Shown here piece after piece: positions 18,902 through 26,993 of a DNA stretch of 64,000 nucleotides (the first letter of the stretch is position 1; every line of letters starts with the position of its first letter). The stretch covers positions 1-64,000 of the IMG/VR virus record IMGVR_UViG_3300031237_000002; one strand, written 5' to 3'. Source of the DNA: a virus. The notes beneath the pieces were generated by a model. The model made no database searches, had not been told where the DNA came from, and was given only the letters and a program-made list of their open reading frames with translations. A program made the translations under genes and the position numbers.

Positions 18902-19486
18902 CTATGCGCCAAATTTCTCTACAGTTCCACCAAGGCCCGCCAGCAAGGTGGCAAATCTGCCGCGCCGTGCTTTCGGAGTTTCTTTCTTACCGCCAGTAGT
19001 TTCTGTTTGCCCGGCGACATTGCCGGTTGGCGTTGCAGTAACTGGCGTCACTGGTACGCCGGGGGTTGGCCCTACAGTTTGCGGCGCAGCGGGCGCCTGC
19101 ATCTGGTTAGAACCGGCTGATTGTTGTTCGCTATCCCCACCAAATGGAGTAGCCGACAGCAGCGAAGAAAAGTCAGATGGGCCAGAGCCTTTATGCGTAT
19201 CCTTATTACCAACCTTATACGCGTTATAAACTTCTGACCGTTCTACCATATTAAGTTGAGACTGCTGCCCAAGCAATTGTGCAAGTGCCTTGTTATAGTT
19301 GTCGGCATTTGCTATTTGCTGATTGATAGCTTGTGGATTTTCGTCTTTTGGGTTTTTGCCTTGATTAAAACCCTGCCCAACTGCTACGGGTTTATCAGGC
19401 AAGCCTAAGCCACCGGGTAAAGGAGGCAAGCCCATGCCGGGTATGTGGCTAATAATACCGGCCATTGATCTACTTAAACCGCCCAT
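18902..19486 (-). CDS. Pro/Gly-rich hypothetical protein near portal
   Basis: A 194-residue protein of low complexity: a Gly/Pro/Leu-rich N-terminus, a Gln/Asn-rich helical middle with NNMVERSEVYNAYK-like charged segment (residues about 78-92), a Thr/Pro/Val/Gly linker, and a basic C-terminal RRGRFATLLAGLGG. The C-terminal motif resembles that of the adjacent 145-residue protein. Good SD (GAGGT). Likely a minor virion or assembly protein; function unknown. Confidence 0.7.
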   Translation of the reverse strand: MGGLSRSMAGIISHIPGMGLPPLPGGLGLPDKPVAVGQGFNQGKNPKDENPQAINQQIANADNYNKALAQLLGQQSQLNMVERSEVYNAYKVGNKDTHKGSGPSDFSSLLSATPFGGDSEQQSAGSNQMQAPAAPQTVGPTPGVPVTPVTATPTGNVAGQTETTGGKKETPKARRGRFATLLAGLGGTVEKFGA

Positions 19487-19491
19487 GATAA

Positions 19492-21075
19492 CTACCTCTT
19501 CGGCCTTCTGCCCATTATCACCTTAGGAGTGCCGCCTTTTGCACCACGAACAAGTTGATCCCGGCGAGCAATCCATTCACCACCATCAACCATGAACTTG
19601 GGTCCAGCCGACCACGACATAATAACAGCATCACCCTTGTCAGGGGAGCGGCCTAGACGTTTTACAACGTCCTCCTTGGTTTCCAACTTGATCCCTTGCT
19701 TGGTGATTTCAAACGTCGGCGCAGTCAAATCAGCCAGCAACACCGGGTCATCTGGTAGCATGACAGTAGAACCGCCCTCTTGTGATGGGTCCAGTGCTTC
19801 GCGGAATCGCCAGTACGCCTCAGTACGCTTATTGGTGAACTTCAACTGGCGGTCTTTAGTGCGTGTCTCTACGCCCGCTGCGCCCTTGTATGGGACCACT
19901 GGAATATTATTCTCCAGCAAGCATTCATAGGTAGCACCACCATAGCCGCCGCCCATATCGAGCACGATCACGGCGCCATCTTGGCGATGGGATACGATCA
20001 TCCCGGCGACGTCCCGGCCAAGCGGTGTTTCGCGGCCCGGCTTCTCGATCAGCGGGGCAAACCAGTCATCGTGACGTGGGGCCAATACGCTGTTATCCGC
20101 ACCGCCCTGTGCCACGTCTACGCCAATGGCACACATTGGCACGCCAAGCCGTGGGCGCTGGGTCCAGCGTTTCTGCGCTTCGCGTACCCACGCGGTAGGG
20201 ATGCACTGGTTATCATCGTCACGGAACGAAGCCATAAATCCGCCCATAAGGATTGAGCGGAATGGTTCAACCATGGCGTCAAGTTCGGCTTGGTAATTAG
20301 TGTTTGCCAAATAAGGGTTGTCGTTAACAGAAGCCGGGATAAACGTACGCGATTTAGGGCGTACTACTTTACCGTCGTCCAGTTCGTAAGGTTCTGGTCC
20401 GTCTACTTCTGTATCTTTACCGTGTTCATCAGTTACGAACCACCGCAGTTCGCCAATCTTTGCAGGGTTATGGTGGCGTGGGTCCAACCACGGCGCAAAC
20501 ATCTGCACTACCCATGCACCTTCCGAAGACAATGGCGGGTTGGTTGCGATCACCACGCGTGTGCGTTGTTTCGGGTCATCCGCGCACCGTAACCAGCCCA
20601 TAAGAAAACGGATTTGAACTTCGGCAAACTGAGTGCCTTCGTCAAATCCGATAAAGTCGTGTGGGTTTCCTTGCCAATGCTGTTCGTCACCTACACGTGC
20701 AGCGGCACCGAACTCAATAAACTTGTCTTTATTAACCCTTAAACTAGGGGGCGGGCTACCGTTGTAACCCTTACGGGAGCCATTAAACTTAATGGCTTCC
20801 TCGACAATAGAACTAAGGTCCGTGTACTGCTTGCGCATAATCAGGCTACGGCGGTGATTGTTAAACGCCAAGCCAAGCAACAGCGACGTTTTACCACCGC
20901 CCGGTTCACCACCATACAGAAGGATATCCGCTTTGGAGAAATACGCTTCTGTTTGCGGGCCGGGCGAAGGAATCCAGCGCATGCCCTGAGTAGACAACGA
21001 CGCTTCGTTTAAAACCTTGTTCCTATCCTCGTCGGATAGAGTAGCCAAGGTTCCAAGTATCTCGTCAAGATTCAT
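19492..21075 (-). CDS. terL: Terminase large subunit
   Basis: A 527-residue packaging motor. The ATPase domain shows Walker A GGEPGGGKT (residues 55-63), and a Walker B-like FIGFDEGTQF. The C-terminal nuclease domain shows acidic motifs in GVDVAQGGADNSV and VIVLDMGGGYGG. I chose the ATG at 21075, which overlaps the upstream gene by 11 bases; the longer upstream frame uses a non-ATG start. It packages DNA with the small subunit encoded at 22963-23460, separated from it by four virion-type or unknown genes. Confidence 0.93.
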   Translation of the reverse strand: MNLDEILGTLATLSDEDRNKVLNEASLSTQGMRWIPSPGPQTEAYFSKADILLYGGEPGGGKTSLLLGLAFNNHRRSLIMRKQYTDLSSIVEEAIKFNGSRKGYNGSPPPSLRVNKDKFIEFGAAARVGDEQHWQGNPHDFIGFDEGTQFAEVQIRFLMGWLRCADDPKQRTRVVIATNPPLSSEGAWVVQMFAPWLDPRHHNPAKIGELRWFVTDEHGKDTEVDGPEPYELDDGKVVRPKSRTFIPASVNDNPYLANTNYQAELDAMVEPFRSILMGGFMASFRDDDNQCIPTAWVREAQKRWTQRPRLGVPMCAIGVDVAQGGADNSVLAPRHDDWFAPLIEKPGRETPLGRDVAGMIVSHRQDGAVIVLDMGGGYGGATYECLLENNIPVVPYKGAAGVETRTKDRQLKFTNKRTEAYWRFREALDPSQEGGSTVMLPDDPVLLADLTAPTFEITKQGIKLETKEDVVKRLGRSPDKGDAVIMSWSAGPKFMVDGGEWIARRDQLVRGAKGGTPKVIMGRRPKR

Positions 21076-21976
21076 CTTTTTTACCAAATCCAATAGGGCA
21101 TGGATCAACCACGCATTCCGCACAATACCGATGTGGATCAGCATGCGGGCAATCGTCTAGACGTTCTGGCTCTGGATCTTTAACTTCGGCCATCTCAAAC
21201 TTATATTGCTGCATCGCTGCAACCATAGGCGGCTCAAGGAAACGATCAGACGGACCATCCACATTACCCATCCAATCCATCTCTGCCCACTCAAGATCCT
21301 CAAGCGCGCCGCGTAGGTACAGGGTTTCATCCTTGGCGTTCTGCTGCACTTGCAGCGCCTGATTTACCCGGCCTTCCAGTTCCCGGCGCCGTGCCAGAAT
21401 CTTAATCCGTGCGTGGGACGTTTCACTTACACCATAAAGAGGCGATGGCCGGAACAAGTCAGACTCTGGCGGTACACCAACCTCGATGCCATGCGCCTTG
21501 GCGATGATCGCAAAGTATTGGCATCCCAAACGCTGATCCTTATATTCGCTGGCCGCTGCCATATCCACGCCGAACAGGCCAATGCGTTTAAAACCGCACT
21601 CGATGGCCATCGCCATCATATAAGCCAATGACGACGTGAAGAAATAGGGGGAGTATTTCTGGATTAAATCGACAAGTGGCAACTCAATAGAGTTTGGAAT
21701 CTCTGGACGTTTCTCGGCCATCCAGACAGGACCGGGATAACGCGCAAGGAACTGGCAATACTCAGGGCTGAACCACGGTTGCCCCGGTTCGAAGCGGTGC
21801 AGCTCTACCCATGCTTCTGTACGCGGTGCTACACCATAGACGCCGGGGCTGCATCCGCACATTGCCCAGTCTGGATTACCATACGGCGCCAGATTAATAG
21901 AACTAGGCGCAGAGCCAAGCAGGCAGATGTTATCTGCTTCCGTATTAAAGTATTTTTTACGAAGCTCAAGTGACAT
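21065..21976 (-). CDS. Rossmann-like protein, possible DUF115/glycosyltransferase type
   Basis: A 303-residue protein with an N-terminal nucleotide-binding-like strand and loop (NICLLGSAPSS), a WVELHRF segment, and a central RIGLFGVDMAA, a pattern reminiscent of DUF115/Maf proteins and GT42 sialyltransferases. The C-terminus has a Cys/His cluster (CPHADPHRYCAECVVDPC) that could bind zinc. SD GGAG fits the ATG at 21976. Similar proteins occur beside terminases in phages without sugar cassettes, so a role as nonulosonic acid transferase is only a hypothesis suggested by the neighbouring biosynthesis genes. Confidence 0.6.
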   Translation of the reverse strand: MSLELRKKYFNTEADNICLLGSAPSSINLAPYGNPDWAMCGCSPGVYGVAPRTEAWVELHRFEPGQPWFSPEYCQFLARYPGPVWMAEKRPEIPNSIELPLVDLIQKYSPYFFTSSLAYMMAMAIECGFKRIGLFGVDMAAASEYKDQRLGCQYFAIIAKAHGIEVGVPPESDLFRPSPLYGVSETSHARIKILARRRELEGRVNQALQVQQNAKDETLYLRGALEDLEWAEMDWMGNVDGPSDRFLEPPMVAAMQQYKFEMAEVKDPEPERLDDCPHADPHRYCAECVVDPCPIGFGKKDES

Positions 21977-21998
21977 GCGATTTCTCCACAATAAAAGA

Positions 21999-22016
21999 AG
22001 CCCCCTTGCGGGGGCT
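21999..22016 (-). terminator. Rho-independent terminator with GCAA loop
   Basis: On the minus strand AGCCCCC/GGGGGCT forms a perfect 7-bp stem closed by a GCAA (GNRA) tetraloop, then TCTTTTATT. It separates the 150-residue virion-type gene from the Rossmann-like/terminase genes. Confidence 0.85.
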
Positions 22017-22024
22017 AATCAGTC

Positions 22025-22477
22025 TTATGTCGTAGCTTGGAAACCATTACCTGATGCAGTGGCTACGTAAGTCAGCCAAATGGCAGTGGTCGCGCCAATC
22101 AACTCTACAGGAACCCCAAGAGTGGACAGCTTAACCGTGGCTTGCGTAGTACCAGCGGAACTGAAAATCAACGCGTTAAGCGTGTTGACATAAACAGGAC
22201 CGTTAGCAGTGCTGCTGACCAGTACCTTGCGAACGCCGGGTACTGGAGGTTCAAGGTTATATACGGCGCTGGAACCGGCACTGGTGCCAAGGTTCATGCT
22301 ATAGCCGTAAGGTTTTATGTTGGTGCCCGTGCTTTCGTTAGTGGTTACACCAACACGAAAGTCATCAGGCCCTACAAGATACTCACTACGCGAACCGCCT
22401 GATTCACCAGTGGTCAAACGTTGCAAGCCCAAACGACGACCAAAGATCGAAGTAAGAATGCGATTATTAAAAGCCAT
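22025..22477 (-). CDS. Hypothetical virion-type protein
   Basis: A 150-residue Gly/Ser/Thr-rich protein, predicted mostly beta, beginning with a basic segment (FGRRLGLQRL). Similar composition to the 120-residue capsid-associated protein and to the 129-residue product of 22608-22997, so a minor head or decoration role is plausible. SD AGAGGT. It is followed by a strong terminator. No family recognised. Confidence 0.65.
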   Translation of the reverse strand: MAFNNRILTSIFGRRLGLQRLTTGESGGSRSEYLVGPDDFRVGVTTNESTGTNIKPYGYSMNLGTSAGSSAVYNLEPPVPGVRKVLVSSTANGPVYVNTLNALIFSSAGTTQATVKLSTLGVPVELIGATTAIWLTYVATASGNGFQATT

Positions 22478-22510
22478 GTCACACCTCTGCTATTTGCTAT
22501 TGCTAATGAG

Positions 22511-22606
22511 TTAACCGCGATACTGCTTTCCCTTTTGTTTCGTACGTCCCTTTTTCTTTACCACCTTGGCAGATTTCTTTTTAGGTGGATCATTTATAAG
22601 TGTCAT
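22511..22606 (-). CDS. Very small Lys-rich protein
   Basis: A 31-residue peptide in which nearly half of the residues are Lys or Arg (KKKSAKVV, KKKGRTKQKGKQ). The ATG lies two bases before the end of the upstream stop codon region, a coupling arrangement used throughout this operon. A nucleic-acid-binding or condensation role is possible. It is a weak call because of its length. Confidence 0.45.
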   Translation of the reverse strand: MTLINDPPKKKSAKVVKKKGRTKQKGKQYRG

Positions 22607-22607
22607 T

Positions 22608-22997
22608 TTAATCAGCCTGTGCTACTTCGGCCAAGCCGATTACAAGAGTGCGGGCGGCTGCCTGAGCTACTGCAACGCCTGCCGTGGTTTTAGACACCAG
22701 TTGAATATGTTGCAGCCCGGCAAAAATAAGCGGGTCAAAAACGACTACGCGGTTAGCCGACGTAAGATAAGTCAGATGATCGCCAGCGGTGTTATAAACC
22801 GGATAGTAGTTTGTGCTTCCGTCCACTGACGCTTGGAACCCGATAGTGGCATCAGTCCATGCAGTGGACATCTGGATAGAAGAAAGCGTAAGCCCTGAAA
22901 TGTTAATCGAACGGCTTACGCCATCAGCGGCGGTTGATAAGTCAACCGTGGCATAACCACGGCTACTTGGTTTTGACCGGAACAGTTGAGTCGCCAT
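22608..22997 (-). CDS. Hypothetical virion-type protein
   Basis: A 129-residue beta-rich Ser/Thr/Ala protein starting MATQLFRSKPSSRGYATVDL. The ATG at 22997 is preceded by AAGGGG and lies inside the end of the small terminase gene. The pattern IQMSTAWTDATIGFQASVDG looks like a phage structural beta-sandwich. Role unknown; head-associated by position. Confidence 0.65.
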   Translation of the reverse strand: MATQLFRSKPSSRGYATVDLSTAADGVSRSINISGLTLSSIQMSTAWTDATIGFQASVDGSTNYYPVYNTAGDHLTYLTSANRVVVFDPLIFAGLQHIQLVSKTTAGVAVAQAAARTLVIGLAEVAQAD

Positions 22998-23460
22998 TAT
23001 CAATCCCCTTAATATCGTTAATTGCTTTAGATAAAGTAAAAGCGACTCTGCGAGCCGCTTCAATTTCAGTCATTGTGTCAACGGGGATAAGCGTACCCCC
23101 TGTGGTTTCGTGTTCAACCTTCGACTTCCACTGTTCAGGGTGCTTGTTGGTCAACCAAAAGATACAAGCCGGGATGTTAGCTTCGACGTGAACCTGCTCA
23201 CGCATCATACCATCTTTGGTTTCTTTCCACTTGATGTAGTCATAGCCGAGGGCTTTCTTGTACAGGGCTGCCAGCACTTTGGTACTGGCATGATAGGCGC
23301 CGTCGTCCCACGCATAGGAAAACTCGGGGTAGCGATCACGCCACGCCCGCAACATACCTACGGAAATTCCAAGCAAGTTGGCAATCTCCATTTCTGTACA
23401 CCCCAGCATGCACAAGTCGCGTGCGCGGGCGGCGTAACTGGGATCATATTCGGTAATCAT
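22963..23460 (-). CDS. terS: Terminase small subunit
   Basis: A 165-residue protein with an N-terminal helix-turn-helix (ARDLCMLGCTEMEIANLLGI, residues about 13-32) and the C-terminal pattern typical of this family: ALGYDYIKWKE, then ACIFWLTNKHPEQWKSKVEH. It would recognise the phage packaging site and recruit the large subunit. The start overlaps the stop of the pseudaminic acid synthase gene as ATGA, which ties sugar synthesis and packaging genes into one translational unit. Confidence 0.85.
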   Translation of the reverse strand: MITEYDPSYAARARDLCMLGCTEMEIANLLGISVGMLRAWRDRYPEFSYAWDDGAYHASTKVLAALYKKALGYDYIKWKETKDGMMREQVHVEANIPACIFWLTNKHPEQWKSKVEHETTGGTLIPVDTMTEIEAARRVAFTLSKAINDIKGIDNGDSTVPVKTK

Positions 23461-24446
23461 TCTAGATCGTTCCCTAACATGGGTGTACCGGCTTTCATGT
23501 CATGCCGGGCTTTCATGCCAACGAATATATCAAAATTACTAGGGTTAGCGCCATAGTTAGGTCGAAGTATAGCCAGATCATCAGCGGTTATTACATGCCC
23601 GGCTTCTACATCTTTCACCAGCCAGATCGAGCGCCGGTATTGGAAGCTATCCTTCTCGCTTTCCCGACAGCCGAACGTCGCTTCTCCCATGGCCCTAGCT
23701 GCTTGGCGTGATGCAGTAACCATGCTCCTGAATTCGTCAGGCTCTAGTGAAAACTTGGCGTCAGGCCCACCATCCCTACGGGACAAGGTAAGGTGTTTCT
23801 CTATGACTATTGCGCCCAAGGCCACAGCGGCAATGGCGGCAACATTACTAAGGCTATGGTCAGACAGCCCCACATGGAAATTGTGATTACGCATTCTAAC
23901 CAAGGTTTCCAGATTAAAGTCTTCTGCGTTAGCAGGATATGCAGAAATGCAATGCAGATAAGTAATATCAGTTGCACCGTTACTCCTTGCCACTTCGTCA
24001 GCTTTATAAATTTCTGATAGCTCTGCCATGCCGGTAGAAATAATCAGCGGTTTGCGGGTTTGTGCACACGCGGCAATCAGCGGCAAGTGAATAATTTCAG
24101 GCGATGCGATTTTATAAATTGGGCAATCCAACTCAGTTAAAAACTCTACTGCACTTTCAGAAAACGGCGAAGCAAATGGTACGATGCCAATGCTACGCGC
24201 AAAGGTAAACAGTTCTTCGAACCACCACAACGGCGTTACGCCTTCCCAATACAGTTCGCGGTAATTCTTACCAGCCCATGGTCCTGACTCTATTATCACA
24301 TCAGCAGCTATCTCGCTAGGCGTGTACATCTGGAATTTAACAGCGTCAGCGCCAGCCGTCTTAGCCGCCATTATAAGATCAAGAGCGCGATGCTTATCGC
24401 CCAAGTGGTTACAGCTTATCTCGGCAATGATGAATGGATTAGTCAT
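23457..24446 (-). CDS. pseI: Nonulosonic acid synthase, PseI type
   Basis: A 329-residue NeuB-family synthase that condenses phosphoenolpyruvate with a 6-deoxy-HexNAc-type sugar to a nine-carbon acid. The TIM barrel is complete: AEISCNHLGDKHRAL, AGADAVKFQMYTP, a CPIYKIASPEI strand, IISTGMA, HVGLSDHS and IVIEKHLTL. The C-terminal SAF/antifreeze-like domain (about 270-329) contains YRRSIWLVKDVEAGHVI. Details such as QMYTPSE and KIASPE resemble PseI more than NeuB; LegI cannot be ruled out. It is embedded between terS and a 51-residue gene with overlaps on both sides. Confidence 0.88.
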   Translation of the reverse strand: MTNPFIIAEISCNHLGDKHRALDLIMAAKTAGADAVKFQMYTPSEIAADVIIESGPWAGKNYRELYWEGVTPLWWFEELFTFARSIGIVPFASPFSESAVEFLTELDCPIYKIASPEIIHLPLIAACAQTRKPLIISTGMAELSEIYKADEVARSNGATDITYLHCISAYPANAEDFNLETLVRMRNHNFHVGLSDHSLSNVAAIAAVALGAIVIEKHLTLSRRDGGPDAKFSLEPDEFRSMVTASRQAARAMGEATFGCRESEKDSFQYRRSIWLVKDVEAGHVITADDLAILRPNYGANPSNFDIFVGMKARHDMKAGTPMLGNDLE

Positions 24447-24594
24447 GCTTAACCTCTTCGCACTCTTCTGGATGGGTAAGATAATAATGTATCTGCTCTA
24501 ACGTAAGCGGGCCATCCGGTAGCTTATACCACTTAGCTGCCATAGCTTCTTTCATACGCTCAATGTCGAAATTGCACTCGTCATCGTCATTCAT
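24439..24594 (-). CDS. Small acidic protein in sugar cassette
   Basis: A 51-residue acidic protein (DDDEC near the start, HPEECEEVKHD at the end). It overlaps the GNAT gene upstream by 8 bases and the PseI gene downstream by 8 bases, strong evidence for a real coupled gene. No known domain. The pattern PLTLEQIHYYL suggests a short helical fold. Confidence 0.6.
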   Translation of the reverse strand: MNDDDECNFDIERMKEAMAAKWYKLPDGPLTLEQIHYYLTHPEECEEVKHD

Positions 24595-24988
24595 GTTGAT
24601 AGGTCGTCTGAATGAATTTAAAGCCAAGGCTTTCGAAGAATTTGCGGGACGCTTCGTTATCAGGATTAATGTTAGCCAAGAACGGACCTTCAAACCGGCG
24701 CAGCATTTCTTCGATGGCCGCTTTACCGTAGCCTTTACCGTGATGCTTGTTAAACACAAAAATGCCCAGCTCGTTGGCATGGGTCAGGTAGGTAGCGCCA
24801 ACAGGTTCGCCGCCATCGGTAATCAAATACCAAACCTGATACGGCACAGATTTAACGAACCGCGTATGCTCGCCAAAGGTTGGCATAGCCTTATGTGATA
24901 TAGCCTGATTAGGCGTACGTTCCAGCAGCAGTTTATAAAGCGTGTTGATGTCTTCGCGTGAATGCGTGTCAACGATGCGCAGATTCAT
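24587..24988 (-). CDS. GNAT N-acetyltransferase of the sugar cassette (PseH-like role)
   Basis: A 133-residue GNAT enzyme: the acetyl-CoA loop NKHHGKGYGKAAIEEML, and the final strand/helix INPDNEASRKFFESLGF. In the pseudaminic acid pathway PseH acetylates the 4-amino group made by PseC, and this is the best candidate for that step, though sequence resemblance to PseH itself is not clear. ATG at 24988 with SD GGAGG; ATGA overlap with the upstream hisF-like gene. Confidence 0.75.
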   Translation of the reverse strand: MNLRIVDTHSREDINTLYKLLLERTPNQAISHKAMPTFGEHTRFVKSVPYQVWYLITDGGEPVGATYLTHANELGIFVFNKHHGKGYGKAAIEEMLRRFEGPFLANINPDNEASRKFFESLGFKFIQTTYQHE

Positions 24989-25740
24989 AGCCGTACCTCC
25001 CAACCTTTGCTAGCCAAATATTCGCAAGCCTCTTTAGGCGTGCTGTCTGTCCACTGGAAAAAAGCCCCGGCTGCCACGGCACTTGCACCAACCTTAAGTG
25101 CCCGGTTCATGTGCTCATAAGAGCCGCAACCGCCGTTAGCGATAACTGGAATCGAAACCTCTTTAGCGATCTTGCGGATTAGCCCCAAGTCATAGCCGTT
25201 CATCATGCCGTCATTCTTAATGCCAGTGATGATTAGCTCTCCAGCCCCGCGTGCTTCCATTTCATGCGCGAAGGCAACCGGGCTATAGAAGTGCTGTCGC
25301 GTACCGCAGCGCGTCACCAGTGCCCACGAATAGCCATCCCACAAAGCGTCAATGGCTACGCATATAGCCTGACTGCCGAACCGACTAGCGCATTTACCAA
25401 TCAATGCAGGATCGTCGTAGGCAGCGGTTCCAATCACGACTTTATCAGCGCCGCTCGCCAGCAGCGTGCGTACTTGGTCGATGTGCGTAATACCGCCGCC
25501 CGCTGTCACTGGCATAAAGCATTGGTCGGTCAGCTCTTTAATCATGGAATAGTTAGGGCCTTGCGATTGCAGCGTAGCGCCAACATCCAATACGATAAGT
25601 TCATCAACACCACGGGCTTGGTGAATCTTGGCGGCTTGAAAGATGTTGCCGACAACGCGGGACGAATCAAACCGCTTACCTTTAACCAGTGCGCTATTAC
25701 GCATAAGCAGCACTGGTATAACCCTATGCGCTAGTCCCAT
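24985..25740 (-). CDS. HisF2-like acetamidino-modification protein
   Basis: A 251-residue TIM-barrel protein of the HisF family, in the subgroup that works with WbpG/PseA-type amidotransferases to form acetamidino groups on surface sugars. Visible: PVLLMRNSALVKGKRFD at the N-terminus, VTAGGGI, ADKVVIGTAAY, VAIDA and VIANGGCGS phosphate-binding loops. The first catalytic Asp of true HisF (in the PCLDVK motif) is replaced by Met here, while the Asp of VAIDA is kept. No HisH-like glutaminase gene is nearby, so ammonia may come from a host protein. SD GGAGG. Confidence 0.82.
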   Translation of the reverse strand: MGLAHRVIPVLLMRNSALVKGKRFDSSRVVGNIFQAAKIHQARGVDELIVLDVGATLQSQGPNYSMIKELTDQCFMPVTAGGGITHIDQVRTLLASGADKVVIGTAAYDDPALIGKCASRFGSQAICVAIDALWDGYSWALVTRCGTRQHFYSPVAFAHEMEARGAGELIITGIKNDGMMNGYDLGLIRKIAKEVSIPVIANGGCGSYEHMNRALKVGASAVAAGAFFQWTDSTPKEACEYLASKGWEVRL

Positions 25741-25741
25741 T

Positions 25742-26815
25742 TTAATCCTCCACTAACTCAGGCCGCGAAAACCGGTTAATCGTGGCTTGCAATTCAGCGA
25801 TTGTCATGTCGATACGTTCCAGAATCTGGCGAATCGGTACGCCCGCGTAGTGATGTGGGAAGCGCATACCGATTTGAAACAATTCTTCCATGGCATCTGC
25901 GCGGCTGATTACACCATTGCGGATATCCACGGACAATTGAGCGCATGCCCGACCATAGCCATACTTGCGGTGCATCATGTAGTCATGCAACCCGGTCATG
26001 GCGTTATCCAGATTTTCGAAGTTCCACCAGTTAGCCGGGGATGGCATCTTAATGCGCATGCCTGCTTCGACTGCTACATCAGCGTTACGCCGACTATTCC
26101 ACGGGCCAAGGTACTGGCCAAGGAAGTGCATTTCACAACCGGACTTGCGAATAGCCGTAGCATCTGGCGCTTGGTAATCCTGCATGTCGCGCTTGGTTAT
26201 ACCTTCCAGCCCAACCATATCGCTTGCTCTTAAACCGAGGAAGCCGCCGAACTCACTCACCCAGCGTTGAGTCATTTGCCGCGCTTCTTGTGAGCCGATA
26301 GGGCCACCATATGCCGCTTGCGGATTTTCTCCATAAAATACGAGTGGGATGCCGAATTTCACGGCCATGTTTAGAGGGGTAGTAAAAATAGCTACGTGCT
26401 CTGGCCATGAAATGTCACCAACCATAGTCAGCCCGAGATAGTTAAGCCGTGCCCGTACTTCCTGATTCGGCGTTACCTCAATGGTACTGGCATAACGTGA
26501 CAAGTTGCGGATGTTGTAGTGACCTAACTCTGTCAGCATACATGTGGTAGCTGTAACGAGTAGAGGACGAACACCAAGCTTAATAAGATCCATAACTTGA
26601 GCCGTAGAATCTTTACCACCAGACGAAGCGACAATACAGTCGTAGCCACTACTATTAGTACGGCCACGTTCCAACAATCTAACCAAGTCGTTTTTTCGTC
26701 CATCCCAATCGATCCTCTTTTGTTCATCATGGGAAAGGCAAGCACTGCATACGCCATTAACGAATGCAGTGTCTGGCCTTGTATCTGGCATTAAACAGCG
26801 CGTGCATCTATTCAT
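25742..26815 (-). CDS. N-acetyl sugar amidotransferase (WbpG/PseA family)
   Basis: A 357-residue PP-loop ATPase of the N-acetyl sugar amidotransferase family. It has an N-terminal zinc-ribbon-like pair CTRCLMP and CSAC, the PP-loop SSGGKDSTAQ near residue 65, and a C-terminal HHYAGVPIRQIL segment. Members convert an N-acetyl group to an acetamidino group on sugars such as pseudaminic or legionaminic acid precursors. The ATG at 26815 overlaps the stop of a 27-residue gene. It pairs with the HisF-like protein encoded directly downstream. Confidence 0.87.
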   Translation of the reverse strand: MNRCTRCLMPDTRPDTAFVNGVCSACLSHDEQKRIDWDGRKNDLVRLLERGRTNSSGYDCIVASSGGKDSTAQVMDLIKLGVRPLLVTATTCMLTELGHYNIRNLSRYASTIEVTPNQEVRARLNYLGLTMVGDISWPEHVAIFTTPLNMAVKFGIPLVFYGENPQAAYGGPIGSQEARQMTQRWVSEFGGFLGLRASDMVGLEGITKRDMQDYQAPDATAIRKSGCEMHFLGQYLGPWNSRRNADVAVEAGMRIKMPSPANWWNFENLDNAMTGLHDYMMHRKYGYGRACAQLSVDIRNGVISRADAMEELFQIGMRFPHHYAGVPIRQILERIDMTIAELQATINRFSRPELVED

Positions 26816-26895
26816 ATAAACCACCACACCATAAAAATAATTGCAGCAGTTACGCCCATAGCGATAAGGCTGTAAAGGACATCAGGCTCAATCAT
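26812..26895 (-). CDS. Tiny single-span membrane protein
   Basis: A 27-residue peptide, almost entirely one hydrophobic helix (LIAMGVTAAIIFMVWWFI). The stop overlaps the amidotransferase start as ATGA and the start overlaps the preceding small gene by 8 bases. Such precise packing argues for a real gene. Function unknown. Confidence 0.5.
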   Translation of the reverse strand: MIEPDVLYSLIAMGVTAAIIFMVWWFI

Positions 26896-26992
26896 CGTTG
26901 TCTTCCTCGTCAATGTCAGAGAAATAAACAAACATGCAGCCGATCATGATAATCAGCCCTACAGCAATCAGCGCGTAGCCAAAGTAGTCCAT
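26888..26992 (-). CDS. Tiny membrane protein with acidic tail
   Basis: A 34-residue protein: a hydrophobic helix (ALIAVGLIIMIGCMFVYF) and a strongly acidic C-terminus (SDIDEEDNDD). SD GGAGAAAT precedes the ATG. It is the first of two adjacent tiny membrane proteins inside the sugar cassette; they might anchor sugar enzymes or modify the host envelope. Confidence 0.55.
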   Translation of the reverse strand: MDYFGYALIAVGLIIMIGCMFVYFSDIDEEDNDD

Positions 26993-26993
26993 G

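Noticed and set aside
24985-25740. Histidine biosynthesis HisF
   Set aside because: The first catalytic Asp is missing, there are no other his genes, and the gene is coupled to an N-acetyl sugar amidotransferase, so an acetamidino-sugar role is more likely.
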